This document shows positions 8,061 through 17,118 of a DNA stretch of 64,000 nucleotides, in pieces; position 1 is the first letter of the stretch; each line of letters starts with the position of its first letter. The position numbers and the translations under genes are program-made. Source of the DNA: Sphingopyxis lindanitolerans (GTDB lineage: Bacteria; Pseudomonadota; Alphaproteobacteria; Sphingomonadales; Sphingomonadaceae). Below the pieces are notes generated by a model. The model was given only the letters and a program-made list of their open reading frames with translations, searched no databases and was not told the origin of the DNA. The stretch lies in NCBI RefSeq assembly GCF_002993885.1, contig NZ_CM009578.1:3801569-3865568 (forward strand), written 5' to 3'.

Positions 8061-9079
8061 ACCAGCCGCCAGCCCAATGTCTCGCCCGCGTGGAAGGGGA
8101 CGACTTCGCCGATCCTGTCGGGCACCACCGTCTCGCCGCGTTCGAGCGTGATCGTGCCGCCATTGAGCGGCAGGCCATAGAAATTCGGGCCATGCTCGCT
8201 CGCAAAGCCCTCGAACTTGTCGAGCGCGCCTTCCTCGTCGAACACCGTCACATAGGATTCGAGCGCATAGGGCGCGTTGAAAATGCCCGCGCAGCCGCAA
8301 GCGGCCTCTTTCGTGTGAACCGCGTGCGGCGCGCTGTCGGTGCCGAGGAAGAATTTGGGCGAGCCCGACACCGCCGCCGCGCGCACCGCGAGCCGGTGCG
8401 CCTCGCGCTTGGCGACGGGCAGGCAGTAAGCGTGCGGCCGGATGCCGCCGACGAGCATCGCGTTGCGGTTGATGTGGAGGTGCTGCGGGGTGATCGTCGC
8501 GCCGATATTCGCGGGCGCGTCCCGCACGAAATCGACCGCTTCGGCCGTCGTGATATGTTCGAACACGATCTTGAGGGTCGGCAGCTTCTTCACGAGCGGC
8601 GCGAGGATGCGGTCGATGAACACCGCTTCGCGGTCGAAGATGTCGACGTCCTGGTCGGTCACCTCGCCATGGATCAGCAGCGGCATGCCGATCTCGGCCA
8701 TGCGATCGAGCACGGGCAGGATGTTGGCGATGTCGGTGACGCCGTGCGCGCTGCCCGTCGTCGCGTGGGCGGGATAGAGTTTCGCGGCGGTGAATACCCC
8801 CGCGGCATGGCCGCGCGTCAGTTCGTCGGCGTCGCTGCGATCGGTCAGATAGGCGACGATCAACGGGGTGAAGTCGAGTTCCTTCGGCACGGCGGCGCGG
8901 ATGCGATCGCGATACGCCGCGCCTTCCGCCGCGGTCGTCACCGGCGGCGACAGGTTGGGCATGATGATCGCGCGCGCGAACTGGCGCGCGGTATGACGCG
9001 CGACCGCGCCCAGCATCGCGCCGTCACGCAGATGGACGTGCCAGTCGTCGGGGCGGCGGATCGTCAGGCGGTCGGTCAT
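8057..9079 (-). CDS. pyrC: Dihydroorotase
   Basis: PyrC cyclises carbamoyl-aspartate to dihydroorotate in pyrimidine synthesis. The 340-residue length and sequence fit the class II (E. coli-like) enzymes. [10 protein letters not shown] near the N terminus gives the HxH zinc ligands, and the later histidines (LLIHGEV, FEHITT) and the [10 protein letters not shown] motif with the catalytic aspartate are present. The carboxylated lysine is probably that in [11 protein letters not shown]. It is divergent from ygfZ. Its 3' end overlaps rarD tail to tail. Confidence 0.96.
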   Translation of the reverse strand: MTDRLTIRRPDDWHVHLRDGAMLGAVARHTARQFARAIIMPNLSPPVTTAAEGAAYRDRIRAAVPKELDFTPLIVAYLTDRSDADELTRGHAAGVFTAAKLYPAHATTGSAHGVTDIANILPVLDRMAEIGMPLLIHGEVTDQDVDIFDREAVFIDRILAPLVKKLPTLKIVFEHITTAEAVDFVRDAPANIGATITPQHLHINRNAMLVGGIRPHAYCLPVAKREAHRLAVRAAAVSGSPKFFLGTDSAPHAVHTKEAACGCAGIFNAPYALESYVTVFDEEGALDKFEGFASEHGPNFYGLPLNGGTITLERGETVVPDRIGEVVPFHAGETLGWRLV

Positions 9080-9135
9080 CTGCGGCTCGTCGATAAATGG
9101 GTTGGTTTTGGCTGGAGCGTCCCTAGATTATCGCC

Positions 9136-9876
9136 ATGCCCAATACCACCCTCAACGACCGCGCGCTCGTCCGTCTTTCGGGGGAGGATGTGCGCGGCTT
9201 CCTGCAAGGCCTCGTCACCAACGATGTCGCGGGCAATCTGCCGGTGTGGGCGGCGCTGCTGACCCCGCAGGGCAAAGTGCTGTTCGACTTCCTGATCTGG
9301 GCCGACGAGGCGGATGTGCTGATCGATTGCGAGCGCGCCGCTGCCGACGATCTCGCCAAACGCCTGACGCTCTATCGCCTCCGCCGCGCGATCATAATTG
9401 CGCGCGAAGAGGGGCTGGGCGTCCATTGGGCGAAGCAAGGCGATTTGGGCGTCGTCGATCCGCGCCTGTCCGACCTGGGTCAGCGCTGGCTCGCGCCCGC
9501 CGATGCAGGCGCAGCAGGGGAGGGGGCCGATGCCGCGTGGCAGGCGCACCGCCTATCGCTGGGCGTCACCGAGGGGCGCGCCGAGCTTGGCGACGGGACG
9601 ACGCTCTGGCTCGAATGCAATGCCGCCGAACTGAACGGCGTCAGCTTTGCCAAGGGCTGCTATGTCGGGCAGGAGAATACGGCGCGAATGAACTGGCGGC
9701 AGAAGGTCAACCGGCGGCTGGTCGTCGCTCCGATCGCCGAAGCCGACGCCAAGCGGCAAGTCGTCGCCTATCCCGAACTCGGCTGGTCGGTCGAGCATCG
9801 GCGGGTCGAAAATATCGACCCCGTCGCGGCGCCGGGATGGATGCGCGAAGCGCTTACCGTCGATACTGGTTCATGA
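9136..9876 (+). CDS. ygfZ: YgfZ/GcvT-like folate-binding protein
   Basis: YgfZ proteins help maintain iron-sulfur enzymes in a folate-dependent way. The 246-residue product has the conserved KGCYVGQEN motif (around residue 177) with its essential cysteine, and an N-terminal GcvT-like part (RALVRLSGEDVRGFLQGLVT). The ATG at 9136 fits the family N terminus. It is divergent from pyrC and is followed 32 bp later by an exported protein gene. Normal length. Confidence 0.93.
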   Translation: MPNTTLNDRALVRLSGEDVRGFLQGLVTNDVAGNLPVWAALLTPQGKVLFDFLIWADEADVLIDCERAAADDLAKRLTLYRLRRAIIIAREEGLGVHWAKQGDLGVVDPRLSDLGQRWLAPADAGAAGEGADAAWQAHRLSLGVTEGRAELGDGTTLWLECNAAELNGVSFAKGCYVGQENTARMNWRQKVNRRLVVAPIAEADAKRQVVAYPELGWSVEHRRVENIDPVAAPGWMREALTVDTGS

Positions 9877-9908
9877 CAGGTGCAGGCGGGCGTGGTAATT
9901 TTCCCGCC

Positions 9909-10484
9909 ATGCGCGCCTGTCTGATTGCTTCGGCGTTCGTCGCCGCTCTTGCCGCCGTCCCGGCCATCGCCGCCGATCCGCCGCTCGTGCCGATCGCGCC
10001 CGAGAAGGCCACCGCCCCCTCGATCTTGACGCCGCTCGCCGGGGATTCGCCCTGGACCGCGCGGTTCGAGGCCGCCGCCGACGAATTGCTTCCCGCGCTG
10101 CGTTCGATGGATGAAAGCCGTTGGGGGCCGCTGCTCGGCGGCCGGTGGCTCGCCGCGCCCGACCGCGCGCGCGTGACGGCCCTGCTGCGCGACCGCGACA
10201 GCCCGTTCCGCCACGCACTGTTTGCGCAAGGGGTCACGCACCGCGCCATCCTGGGGTGGCAGCCGCCCGCGACGCTGACCGCCGAAGATCGCGCCGCGAT
10301 CGCCGCGCGGCCCGAGGCCGAGGCGATCGTCTGCTGGTCGTCGGACGCCGATGCGTCCTGGCCGACCACCGCCGCCGAAGCCGACAATGCGCCGGGGCGG
10401 CGCTATGCCTGCGCGCGCATCACCTACAGCATCCGGGGCGAAACACCGCGCTGGCGTGCCTTCGTCGAGCGGGAACCCGCTTAA
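9909..10484 (+). CDS. Exported protein, unknown function
   Basis: The 191-residue protein has a signal peptide (MRACLIASAFVAALAAVPAI, cleavage after AIAA). The mature part is acidic, rich in alanine and tryptophan (CWSSDADASW), and includes two cysteines that could pair. I do not recognise a family and no catalytic motif is visible. It sits between ygfZ and the retropepsin gene and may be co-transcribed with both. Confidence 0.75.
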   Translation: MRACLIASAFVAALAAVPAIAADPPLVPIAPEKATAPSILTPLAGDSPWTARFEAAADELLPALRSMDESRWGPLLGGRWLAAPDRARVTALLRDRDSPFRHALFAQGVTHRAILGWQPPATLTAEDRAAIAARPEAEAIVCWSSDADASWPTTAAEADNAPGRRYACARITYSIRGETPRWRAFVEREPA

Positions 10485-10518
10485 CCATTCCCCAATCATG
10501 ATCTGCGACAAACGCGCC

Positions 10519-11073
10519 ATGTTGGGGCGTTTCATCACCATGGCCGCGATGATCGCGGCAGGCTCGATCGGCATCGCCGGGATCGCCGGCCGGCAAAAGG
10601 CCGAAGCGCCCGCGGCGCCTGTGGTCGATCGCTACGCCGGCGAAAGCAACTGGACGACGCGGGGACGCGATGCCGCCGCCGCCGCTGCCAAAACCTCCTC
10701 GTCGCCGGCGGGGCCGGTCAAGATCAGGCGCGCGTCCGATTCGCATTTCTATGCCGACACCGACGTGCAGGGCACGCAGATCCGCATGCTCGTCGACAGC
10801 GGCGCCTCGCTCGTTGCGTTGACGCGGCGCGATGCGGAGGCGATCGGGATCGATGTCGACCGCCTGCCGGTCGGCGGCATGGCGCAGACCGCGGGCGGCC
10901 AGGTGCCGATGCGGATCGTCATGCTCGACAGCGTCGAGGTCGACGGGATCGCGGTGCGGAATGTCGAGGCGGCGGTGGTCGATGCCGACATGGGCGTCTC
11001 GCTGCTCGGCCAGAGCTTCCTCGCCAAGCTCGACGCGGTGAATGTCGAAGGGGACATGATGACGTTGCGGTGA
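10519..11073 (+). CDS. Membrane-anchored retropepsin-like aspartic protease
   Basis: The 184-residue protein starts with one hydrophobic anchor and then carries a single-lobe aspartic protease domain of clan AA. The catalytic motif MLVDSGASLVALT (D-S-G) is at about residue 94 and the flap and C-terminal GVSLLGQSFL are recognisable. Such proteins act as homodimers, usually in the periplasm; the substrate is unknown. The start is uncertain: ATG 10498 in the same frame is 7 codons upstream and neither has a good ribosome binding site. Confidence 0.85.
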   Translation: MLGRFITMAAMIAAGSIGIAGIAGRQKAEAPAAPVVDRYAGESNWTTRGRDAAAAAAKTSSSPAGPVKIRRASDSHFYADTDVQGTQIRMLVDSGASLVALTRRDAEAIGIDVDRLPVGGMAQTAGGQVPMRIVMLDSVEVDGIAVRNVEAAVVDADMGVSLLGQSFLAKLDAVNVEGDMMTLR

Positions 11074-11385
11074 GGGGCTGTTTGGGGCCGGAAATCTGCC
11101 CTGTCTTCTTTCGTCATCGCGGCTTGGATCCGGGGGCTGGTCGGCGCAAGGAGCGCGTGGTCATTTCCAAAGTTCAGGAAAGTTCAGCCTCTTGCATGCC
11201 CGATCCGGGCCTCGACGCGTGGTGAACGCGCCCGGCACGCCTCGCCGTGGCCACCCCCGCAAGCTGGACCGCCATCGCTTTATCCACCAAATGAAAGAAC
11301 CGGATAAAAGCTGGCACAGCCGGATAATGTAGGAAAGGCCTATTTGAAGCCGATGCCTGCATTGTGGTGGGGCGCGGACCTTTCC

Positions 11386-11577
11386 GATCCTCCCCGGCAC
11401 GGGGAGGGGGACCATGCGAAGCATGGTGGAGGGGCACAGTCGGCTTGCCTTGCCGTTGAAATAATAGGCGCGACCCAGCGTTGGAAATGCGCGGCTCTTT
11501 CGGCCGAGCGCGGCGCAAACCTCCTGTGCCCCTCCACCACCCTTCGGGTGGTCCCCCTCCCCCCGTGGGGGAGGATC
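11386..11577. repeat. Pair of 54-bp palindromic repeats in inverted orientation
   Basis: Copy one (11386-11439) and copy two (11524-11577) are near-reverse complements, each running from GATCCTCCCC to GGTGGAGGGGCAC and each with internal hairpins. They enclose 84 bp of unique sequence. The whole gene-free stretch 11074-11651 contains this pair; elsewhere in it I find no convincing reading frame, only GC-rich open frames without initiation signals. The arrangement resembles a small non-autonomous repeat pair. Confidence 0.85.
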
Positions 11578-11651
11578 GCTTTTGGCGGTTTTCGATCGGG
11601 AGCAGACCGCCACCCTTGCCAAAGCCGCGCCATTTCCCCACATCGGCGGCC

Positions 11652-12317
11652 ATGAACGCTCCCAACCCTCCGCTGAAGGCCGCGATCGTGCCGGTCACCG
11701 CTTTTCAGCAGAATTGCACTTTGCTGTGGTGCACCGAAACCAACAAGGCGGCCTTCGTCGATCCCGGCGGCGACCTCGACAAGCTGAAGGAAGCGGTCCA
11801 GCAGACCGGGGTCGAGGTCGAGAAGATCCTCGTCACCCACGGCCATATGGACCATTGCGGCCAGGCCGGCGTGCTGGCGAAGGAACTGGGCGTGCCGATC
11901 GAGGGGCCGCACGAGGACGATCGCTTCTGGATCGAAAAGCTCGGCGAGGACGGCGCCCGCTTCGGGATGGCGGGCGAGGTGTTCGAGCCCGACCGCTGGC
12001 TCGTCGACGGCGACACGGTGACGGTCGGCAATCTTCAGATCGACGTCATCCATTGCCCCGGCCACACGCCCGGTCACGTCGTCTTTCATCACGCCCCGTC
12101 GAAACTCGCGATCGTCGGCGACGTGCTGTTCCAAGGGTCGATCGGCCGCACCGACTTTCCGCGCGGCAATCACCAGCAGCTTCTCGATTCGATCACGCAA
12201 AAACTCTGGCCGCTCGGCGGCGACACGATCTTTCTGCCCGGCCACGGCCCGCACAGCAGCTTTGCGCAGGAACGGCGGACGAACCCCTATGTGGCCGATG
12301 GGGTGGTGGGACGCTGA
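11652..12317 (+). CDS. MBL-fold hydrolase, glyoxalase II-like
   Basis: The 221-residue cytoplasmic protein has the metallo-beta-lactamase metal motif THGHMDHCG near residue 60, then HCPGHTPGHVVFH, VGDVLFQGSIGRTDF and a final PGHGPHSS, the order expected for YcbL/glyoxalase II-like thioester hydrolases with a two-metal centre. It lacks the C-terminal glutathione-binding domain of full glyoxalase II. The open frame reaches back into the repeat pair, but the ATG at 11652 matches the family start. The physiological substrate is unknown. Confidence 0.92.
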   Translation: MNAPNPPLKAAIVPVTAFQQNCTLLWCTETNKAAFVDPGGDLDKLKEAVQQTGVEVEKILVTHGHMDHCGQAGVLAKELGVPIEGPHEDDRFWIEKLGEDGARFGMAGEVFEPDRWLVDGDTVTVGNLQIDVIHCPGHTPGHVVFHHAPSKLAIVGDVLFQGSIGRTDFPRGNHQQLLDSITQKLWPLGGDTIFLPGHGPHSSFAQERRTNPYVADGVVGR

Positions 12318-12336
12318 ATCCGGGCTGTCGGTCCCT

Positions 12337-13248
12337 TCAGCCGGTTATACGTTGGCGCTGCGTAGCGCATTCGCTCGCCAGAAAGTCGAGCAAGGAGCGA
12401 ACCGACGGTAGCAGGCCGCGTTTCGATGGGAAAACGGCGTGGACGATCTCGTTCGACAAGCGCCATTCGGGGAGCACGGTCACCAGTCGTCCCTGTTGCA
12501 GATCCTCCCAGACCACGAGCGTGGGAAGGCGCACCATCCCCACCCCGGCGAGCGCGGCGTCGCGCAACAACGCCATGTCGTCGGTGACGAGGCGCGGCTG
12601 ATGACGCACGTCGGCGGTGCTGCCGTCGGCATGGACCAGGCGCCAGCGATGGTCGCCGCCGAGCGAGCCGAAATCGAGGCTGGGAAGACCGGACAGATCG
12701 GACGGCAGCGAGATCGCGTGCGCGCGGAGCAATTGAGGGTTCGCGACGATGCGGATGGTGCGCTCGTCGAAACGGCGCATGACGAGGTCGCTTTCAGGAA
12801 GCGGCGGTGGGCGGACGCGGATCGCGAGGTCGAAGCCTTCGCCAATCACGTCGATGCGGCGGTTGGTGCTTTCGACATGGAGTTCGACATCGGGATAGAG
12901 CGCCATGTAGCGGGCGAAAAGGTCGCCGAACTGGAAAGCGAGCAGGCCGGTCGGGCAACTCAGCCGGACGATGCCGCACGGCTCGGCGCGGGATTGCTCG
13001 ACGACCGTCTGCGCCGCTTCGGCCTCGACCAGCATCGCGACGCAATGGCGATAATATTCGCGGCCGATTTCGGTCACCGAAAAGCGCCGGGTCGACCGCT
13101 GGATCAGTCGCGCCCCCAACCGCTCCTCGAGCAAGCCGACGCGGCGGCTGAGCTTTGACTTTTGCATTCCCAGCGCGCGCGCCGCCGCGGTGAAGCCGCC
13201 ATGATCGACCGCCTGGACGAAATAATAGAGGTCGTTGAGATCCTGCAT
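12337..13248 (-). CDS. LysR family transcriptional regulator
   Basis: The 303-residue protein has an N-terminal winged helix-turn-helix (YYFVQAVDHGGFTAAARALG, then KSKLSRRVGLLEERLGARL) and a LysR substrate-binding domain from about residue 90. It is divergent from the pirin gene across 113 bp, the usual arrangement for a LysR regulator and its target. The shared region holds two inverted motifs listed separately. The inducer is not known. Confidence 0.93.
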   Translation of the reverse strand: MQDLNDLYYFVQAVDHGGFTAAARALGMQKSKLSRRVGLLEERLGARLIQRSTRRFSVTEIGREYYRHCVAMLVEAEAAQTVVEQSRAEPCGIVRLSCPTGLLAFQFGDLFARYMALYPDVELHVESTNRRIDVIGEGFDLAIRVRPPPLPESDLVMRRFDERTIRIVANPQLLRAHAISLPSDLSGLPSLDFGSLGGDHRWRLVHADGSTADVRHQPRLVTDDMALLRDAALAGVGMVRLPTLVVWEDLQQGRLVTVLPEWRLSNEIVHAVFPSKRGLLPSVRSLLDFLASECATQRQRITG

Positions 13249-13261
13249 TGTCCTGTTAATA

Positions 13262-13301
13262 GGATTCTGAATCCAGTTTTACAATCTTCTGATCGGATTG
13301 T
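13262..13301. promoter_or_regulatory. Candidate LysR binding region
   Basis: Between the divergent lysR and pirin genes lie GGATTC-T-GAATCC (13262-13274) and ACAATC-N9-GATTGT (13281-13301). The second has a spacing in the range of LysR recognition sites. Placement in the shared promoter region supports an operator role, but this is inference. Confidence 0.45.
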
Positions 13302-13361
13302 TGCATGGATATATCGGCTGCAACCAACAACCTCCCGCATGGGAGGCGCAGGAGATGCACT

Positions 13362-14228
13362 ATGAAGACGATCCTCGGCACCTACAGCAATCCCAACCAG
13401 CATTGGGTCGGCGACGGCTTTCCGGTCCGCTCGCTCTTTTCCTACAACAGCCTCGGCGGGCAGGTGAGTCCCTTCCTGCTGCTCGATTATGCAGGCCCCT
13501 ATAATTTCGCGCCGACCACCAGCCGGCGCGGCGTCGGCCAGCATCCGCATCGCGGGTTCGAGACGGTGACGATCGTCTATGACGGTGAGGTCGAGCACAG
13601 GGATTCGGCGGGCAATGGTGGCGTCATCGGCCCCGGCGACGTCCAGTGGATGACCGCCGCGGGTGGGATCATCCATGAGGAATATCATTCCCCGGCGTTC
13701 GGCAAAACCGGCGGCCCGTTCAAGATGGTGCAGCTCTGGGTCAATCTGCCCGCCAAGGACAAGATGGCGCCCGGCGGCTATCAGGGCATCACTGCGGCCG
13801 AAATCCCGACCGTCGAGCTTCCGGGCGGCGCAGGGCTGGGCCGCGTCATCGCCGGCGAGTTGCTGGGCACGAAGGGGCCGGCGCGCACCTTCACCCCGAT
13901 CAACGTCTGGGACGTGCGGCTGAACCGCGACGCCGATCTGACGCTCGACCTGCCCGAGGGGCACACCGCGATGCTGGTGGTGCTTGGCGGCCATGTCACG
14001 GTGAACGGCGGCGAGGGGGTGGGCGAGGCCGAGATGTTGCTGCTCAGCCGCGACGGCGACGCGGTGCGCGTCCATGCCGACGGCGACGCGACGATCCTGG
14101 TCCTGACCGGTGAACCGATCGACGAGCCGATCTTTGGCCACGGTCCCTTTGTGATGAACAATGAGGCGGAAATCCGTCAGGCGATCGACGATTATAACGG
14201 CGGCAGGTTCGCAAGAGCGGCGGCCTGA
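13362..14228 (+). CDS. Pirin family protein
   Basis: The 288-residue bicupin protein has the conserved pirin N-terminal block GVGQHPHRGFETVTIVYDGE with the metal-binding histidines and the GPGDVQWMTAAGGIIHEE segment supplying the remaining ligands. Bacterial pirins bind iron and several have quercetin 2,3-dioxygenase activity. The ATG at 13362 follows an AGGAGA site. It is the likely target of the divergent LysR regulator. Typical length. Confidence 0.93.
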   Translation: MKTILGTYSNPNQHWVGDGFPVRSLFSYNSLGGQVSPFLLLDYAGPYNFAPTTSRRGVGQHPHRGFETVTIVYDGEVEHRDSAGNGGVIGPGDVQWMTAAGGIIHEEYHSPAFGKTGGPFKMVQLWVNLPAKDKMAPGGYQGITAAEIPTVELPGGAGLGRVIAGELLGTKGPARTFTPINVWDVRLNRDADLTLDLPEGHTAMLVVLGGHVTVNGGEGVGEAEMLLLSRDGDAVRVHADGDATILVLTGEPIDEPIFGHGPFVMNNEAEIRQAIDDYNGGRFARAAA

Positions 14229-14281
14229 CGCGGACCCGGCTCCCTTTCGCCACCGGGCGGGGAGCCGGGCCCTCCTTCGGG

Positions 14282-15229
14282 TCACATGCCTTCGCTGCCG
14301 AAAGGATCGAGCGTTCCCAACCAGGCGACCAGAGCAAGGATGGTGAAGGCTGCCGTCGCTTCGACGATCAGGCTCTTGCGCAGGGTGGCGATGGTTCCCG
14401 AAGAGTTCTCGTCACGGCTCGCTTCCGCCTGCGCGATCGCGGCGCCGAGCGCCAGCGTGAACCGCCAGCGATTGGCGGCGGCGAGAGCGAGCATGAGCGC
14501 GAACAATGCAAGCTTGGCGAGAAGCAATTGCCCATAGGGTGCGGCGAGCGATCGGCCGAGATTCTGCGCGCCGATAATCATCTGGCCGTTGAGGAGCCCG
14601 GTTCCCGCGATGAGCAGGACGCAGATCGTGCCGATGGTCGAAAATTGTTCGAGACTTCGCGCGGCGATCGCGGCCCCCTCGGGACATCGCGGATGGAGGA
14701 GCAGGACAAAGGCCGCAAGCGCGCCGATCCACACTGCCGCTGCCGTCATATGCACGATGTCGCCGACCCGGTGGATGATCCCGGCAGCGCCCTCGCTCGC
14801 GCCGGCGTGGCCCGACCAGGCGAGAGTCGCGACCGCGGCCATGGCCGCCGCCACAAGCAGCATGGCGGCGGCGTGCGGCCACCGCCTCATCCAGATCGAG
14901 GCCGCCAGCGCGGCGGCGAGCGCGGCGCTGCGATAGAGCCACGCGGTGCCCGCGTCGCTTTGCCGGACGATATCCTGGAAGGACTGCGCGTCGAGCGCGA
15001 GGAGGCCGACATCCTGCATCGACGCCGCGAGCACGCCCATCCCGAGGGCCGACACGAGAAGCCCGGCCGCGCAGAGCCATCGTTCGGCGCGCCAGATCCT
15101 GTCGGTCAGTGCGGGGCTTGCGCGCTCGTCGCGCGTCAGAGCGTAGAGGAGGAAGGCCGCGAGCCCGGCGACGAGCATCAGGTCCGCATAGAGCGCGAAC
15201 CGGATGCCGATCAGCGCGGGATCGCTCAT
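14282..15229 (-). CDS. copD: Copper resistance protein CopD
   Basis: CopD is an inner-membrane protein that works with periplasmic CopC in copper uptake or handling. The 315-residue product has about eight hydrophobic segments and the conserved WSGHAGASEGAAGIIHRVGD and HMTAAAVWIGALAAF blocks with histidines used for copper. It lies 4 bp after copC, in an operon transcribed away from the CnrYXH-copAB genes. Length and topology are normal. Confidence 0.93.
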   Translation of the reverse strand: MSDPALIGIRFALYADLMLVAGLAAFLLYALTRDERASPALTDRIWRAERWLCAAGLLVSALGMGVLAASMQDVGLLALDAQSFQDIVRQSDAGTAWLYRSAALAAALAASIWMRRWPHAAAMLLVAAAMAAVATLAWSGHAGASEGAAGIIHRVGDIVHMTAAAVWIGALAAFVLLLHPRCPEGAAIAARSLEQFSTIGTICVLLIAGTGLLNGQMIIGAQNLGRSLAAPYGQLLLAKLALFALMLALAAANRWRFTLALGAAIAQAEASRDENSSGTIATLRKSLIVEATAAFTILALVAWLGTLDPFGSEGM

Positions 15230-15233
15230 CGCC

Positions 15234-15617
15234 TTATTTCACCGTGAAGCTGAATTCGCTTCCCATGCGATGCGTGTCCGCGCCCGCCGCCGACCAGCTC
15301 AGCGTGTAGGTGCCCGCCGCGAGTGGACGCTTGAGCATGAGGGTCATCGATTTTCCGTCCTTGCCCATCGCCGATGAGTAAGGAATTTTCATGGGCGCAT
15401 GATCGTCCATTCCGGGCATACCGGTCATGACGAGGCTCGTCCTGATCGTCGAAGGGATCAGCCGCTCGCTGAATTGCAGGCTCACGGATGTCGTCTTGGC
15501 GACGGTCGAACCGGCCGCCGGCGTCGAACCGACGAGCCTCGTGTGCGCGCTCGTCGCGACCGGCGCCACCAGCAGGGCGAGAGCGGCCGCCGCGGACGGG
15601 AAAAAGGACTTGAGCAT
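15234..15617 (-). CDS. copC: Copper-binding periplasmic protein CopC
   Basis: The 127-residue protein has a signal peptide ending in APVATSA before HTRLVGSTPAAGSTV, so the mature protein would begin at or near the copper-binding histidine typical of CopC. A second histidine-rich region lies near the C terminus (GADTHRMGSEFSFTV). The middle contains MTGMPGMDDHAPMK, which could bind Cu(I). It is the first gene of the copC-copD operon and divergent from the sigma module. Confidence 0.93.
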   Translation of the reverse strand: MLKSFFPSAAAALALLVAPVATSAHTRLVGSTPAAGSTVAKTTSVSLQFSERLIPSTIRTSLVMTGMPGMDDHAPMKIPYSSAMGKDGKSMTLMLKRPLAAGTYTLSWSAAGADTHRMGSEFSFTVK

Positions 15618-15759
15618 AAAACCTCCAATTGTTGGTCTGTTCTGCTAATACGCAGGCGCGTCGTTTGGCCCTCGCCGACCCGTTTGAGGGATGATCGCCG
15701 CAGCCGCGTATGGACATAGGGTCAGGACCCATTGGGGAAGGCCATTCGGCAAGAGGTTG

Positions 15760-16026
15760 ATGGACGACGAACTTCGTATCTTGAGCCGGGTCGATCTGCC
15801 GGCGGCGCTCGACGCGCTCGACGACCGGGTCATCCGCGCGCTTGGCGTCCGGCGCCGGGAGGCGGCGGTCCTGCGCCGGGCGATGACGCTCGCCGCTTTC
15901 CTGTCGCTGGGTGGCGGGGTGGTCGCGGGGAGCATGGTTTCGCGGCCGGCGGTCGCGGCGAGCGCGCTCAGCCCGCTCGCCCCGGCAAGCGCGCTTGCGC
16001 CTTCGACGCTGTTGGACGCGCGATAA
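15760..16026 (+). CDS. CnrY-like putative anti-sigma membrane protein
   Basis: The 88-residue protein has a polar N-terminal half (MDDELRILSRVDLPAALDAL) and one transmembrane segment near residues 44-66, then a short alanine- and proline-rich tail. Size, topology and position immediately before a metal sensor and an ECF sigma gene match CnrY of the CnrYXH system, an anti-sigma that holds CnrH through its cytoplasmic N terminus. Sequence similarity to CnrY cannot be judged by eye, so the call rests on architecture. The next gene starts 1 bp after its stop. Confidence 0.7.
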   Translation: MDDELRILSRVDLPAALDALDDRVIRALGVRRREAAVLRRAMTLAAFLSLGGGVVAGSMVSRPAVAASALSPLAPASALAPSTLLDAR

Positions 16027-16027
16027 C

Positions 16028-16465
16028 ATGCCGTCACGCCGCCTGCTGCTTGTCGGCCTCATCGCCTTTGCCGCCGCCATCGCCGGGGTGTTCGTCGGCC
16101 GCCTGGCGACGGATGTTCCCAGGGCAAGCGAAACCGAGCTTCATGCGCTCCTGCACAATCAACTCGACCTGACAGCGCAGCAGAAGGTCCGGATCGACAA
16201 GATCGAGGCCGATTTCGCGGGCCGCCGGCGAGCACTGGAGCAGGATATGCGCGCCGCCAATGTCCAACTGGCCCAGGCGATCGAGGCCGAGCATGGCTAT
16301 GGCCCGCAAGTCACCGAGGCGATCGACCATAGCCATCGGGTCATGGGAACGCTGCAAAAGGAAACGCTGGAACATCTCTTTACGATGCGCGCTGTCCTCG
16401 ACAGCGACCAGGCGCGCATGTTCGACAAGATCGTGGTCAAGGCGCTGACCGCCGATGCGCGGTGA
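16028..16465 (+). CDS. CnrX-like periplasmic metal sensor
   Basis: The 145-residue protein is anchored by one N-terminal segment and has a helical periplasmic domain of the heavy-metal-sensor/ZraP-like type. The metal ligands of CnrX (His42, His46, Glu63, His119, Met123) all have counterparts here with a constant offset of three: His39 and His43 in ELHALLH, Glu60 in DKIEADF, His116 and Met120 in LEHLFTM. This strongly supports a nickel, cobalt or copper sensor that acts on the anti-sigma. It is coupled to the downstream sigma gene by a 4-bp overlap. Confidence 0.85.
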   Translation: MPSRRLLLVGLIAFAAAIAGVFVGRLATDVPRASETELHALLHNQLDLTAQQKVRIDKIEADFAGRRRALEQDMRAANVQLAQAIEAEHGYGPQVTEAIDHSHRVMGTLQKETLEHLFTMRAVLDSDQARMFDKIVVKALTADAR

Positions 16466-17049
16466 GTGCCGACCCGTCGCAATGGTCGGACACCGACCTG
16501 GCCGCGTTCGCGCGGGCCGGGCGCGAGGACGCCTATCGTGAACTGCTCAATCGCTACAAGGCCTTGGTTTACCGACTGATCGTGCGGCAGATCGGCGATG
16601 CCGAGGAGGCGATGGATTTGACCCAGGAAGCCTTTGTCGCGGCGTTCGCAGCCATCGACCGCTATGATGGCGAGCGGCCCTTTCGCATCTGGATCAGCCG
16701 GATCGCGATCAACAAGTGCCGCGACTGGGCGCGGCGGCGCAAGGTTCGCGCCTTCTTCGCGCGCGCGCTCCCGATTGAATCCGCGTACGATATCGCCAGC
16801 GACACGCCGCTTCCCGACACCCAGACCGATGACCGGATCGAACTTGCCCGTGTCCGCGCCGCGATCGCCAGGCTGCCGCGGAATTTGCGCGAGATTCTGG
16901 TCCTGCGGGGGGTGGAGGAGGTCAGCCAGGCAGAGGCTGCGGCGTTGTTGAGCGTCAGTGAGAAAACGGTCGAAACGCGCCTCTATCGCGCGCGGGCGCG
17001 GCTCCGGCAGCTGCTCGCCGTTCCCGGCGAGGGCGCCTCATATCGCTGA
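16462..17049 (+). CDS. ECF sigma factor, CnrH-like position
   Basis: The 195-residue protein has sigma region 2 (LVYRLIVRQIGDAEEAMDLT, then FRIWISRIAINKCRDWARRR) and region 4 (LPRNLREILVLRGVEEVSQA, then LSVSEKTVETRLYRARARL). The GTG start at 16462 overlaps the stop of the sensor gene. By position it is the output of the CnrY/CnrX-like pair and would be released on metal binding to drive its own operon and probably copA-copB, which begin 69 bp downstream. The promoter it recognises is not evident to me. Confidence 0.9.
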   Translation: MSADPSQWSDTDLAAFARAGREDAYRELLNRYKALVYRLIVRQIGDAEEAMDLTQEAFVAAFAAIDRYDGERPFRIWISRIAINKCRDWARRRKVRAFFARALPIESAYDIASDTPLPDTQTDDRIELARVRAAIARLPRNLREILVLRGVEEVSQAEAAALLSVSEKTVETRLYRARARLRQLLAVPGEGASYR

Positions 17050-17118
17050 TTCGGATAAGGGGCGCGCGATCTGCCTGCGTATGGGTTTGAAGAGCAATCA
17101 CGAACGGTCGGAAAGAAT

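Noticed and set aside
11161..11643. Overlapping minus-strand frames in the repeat region
   Set aside because: They translate the palindromic repeats, have no ribosome binding sites, and no recognisable protein pattern.
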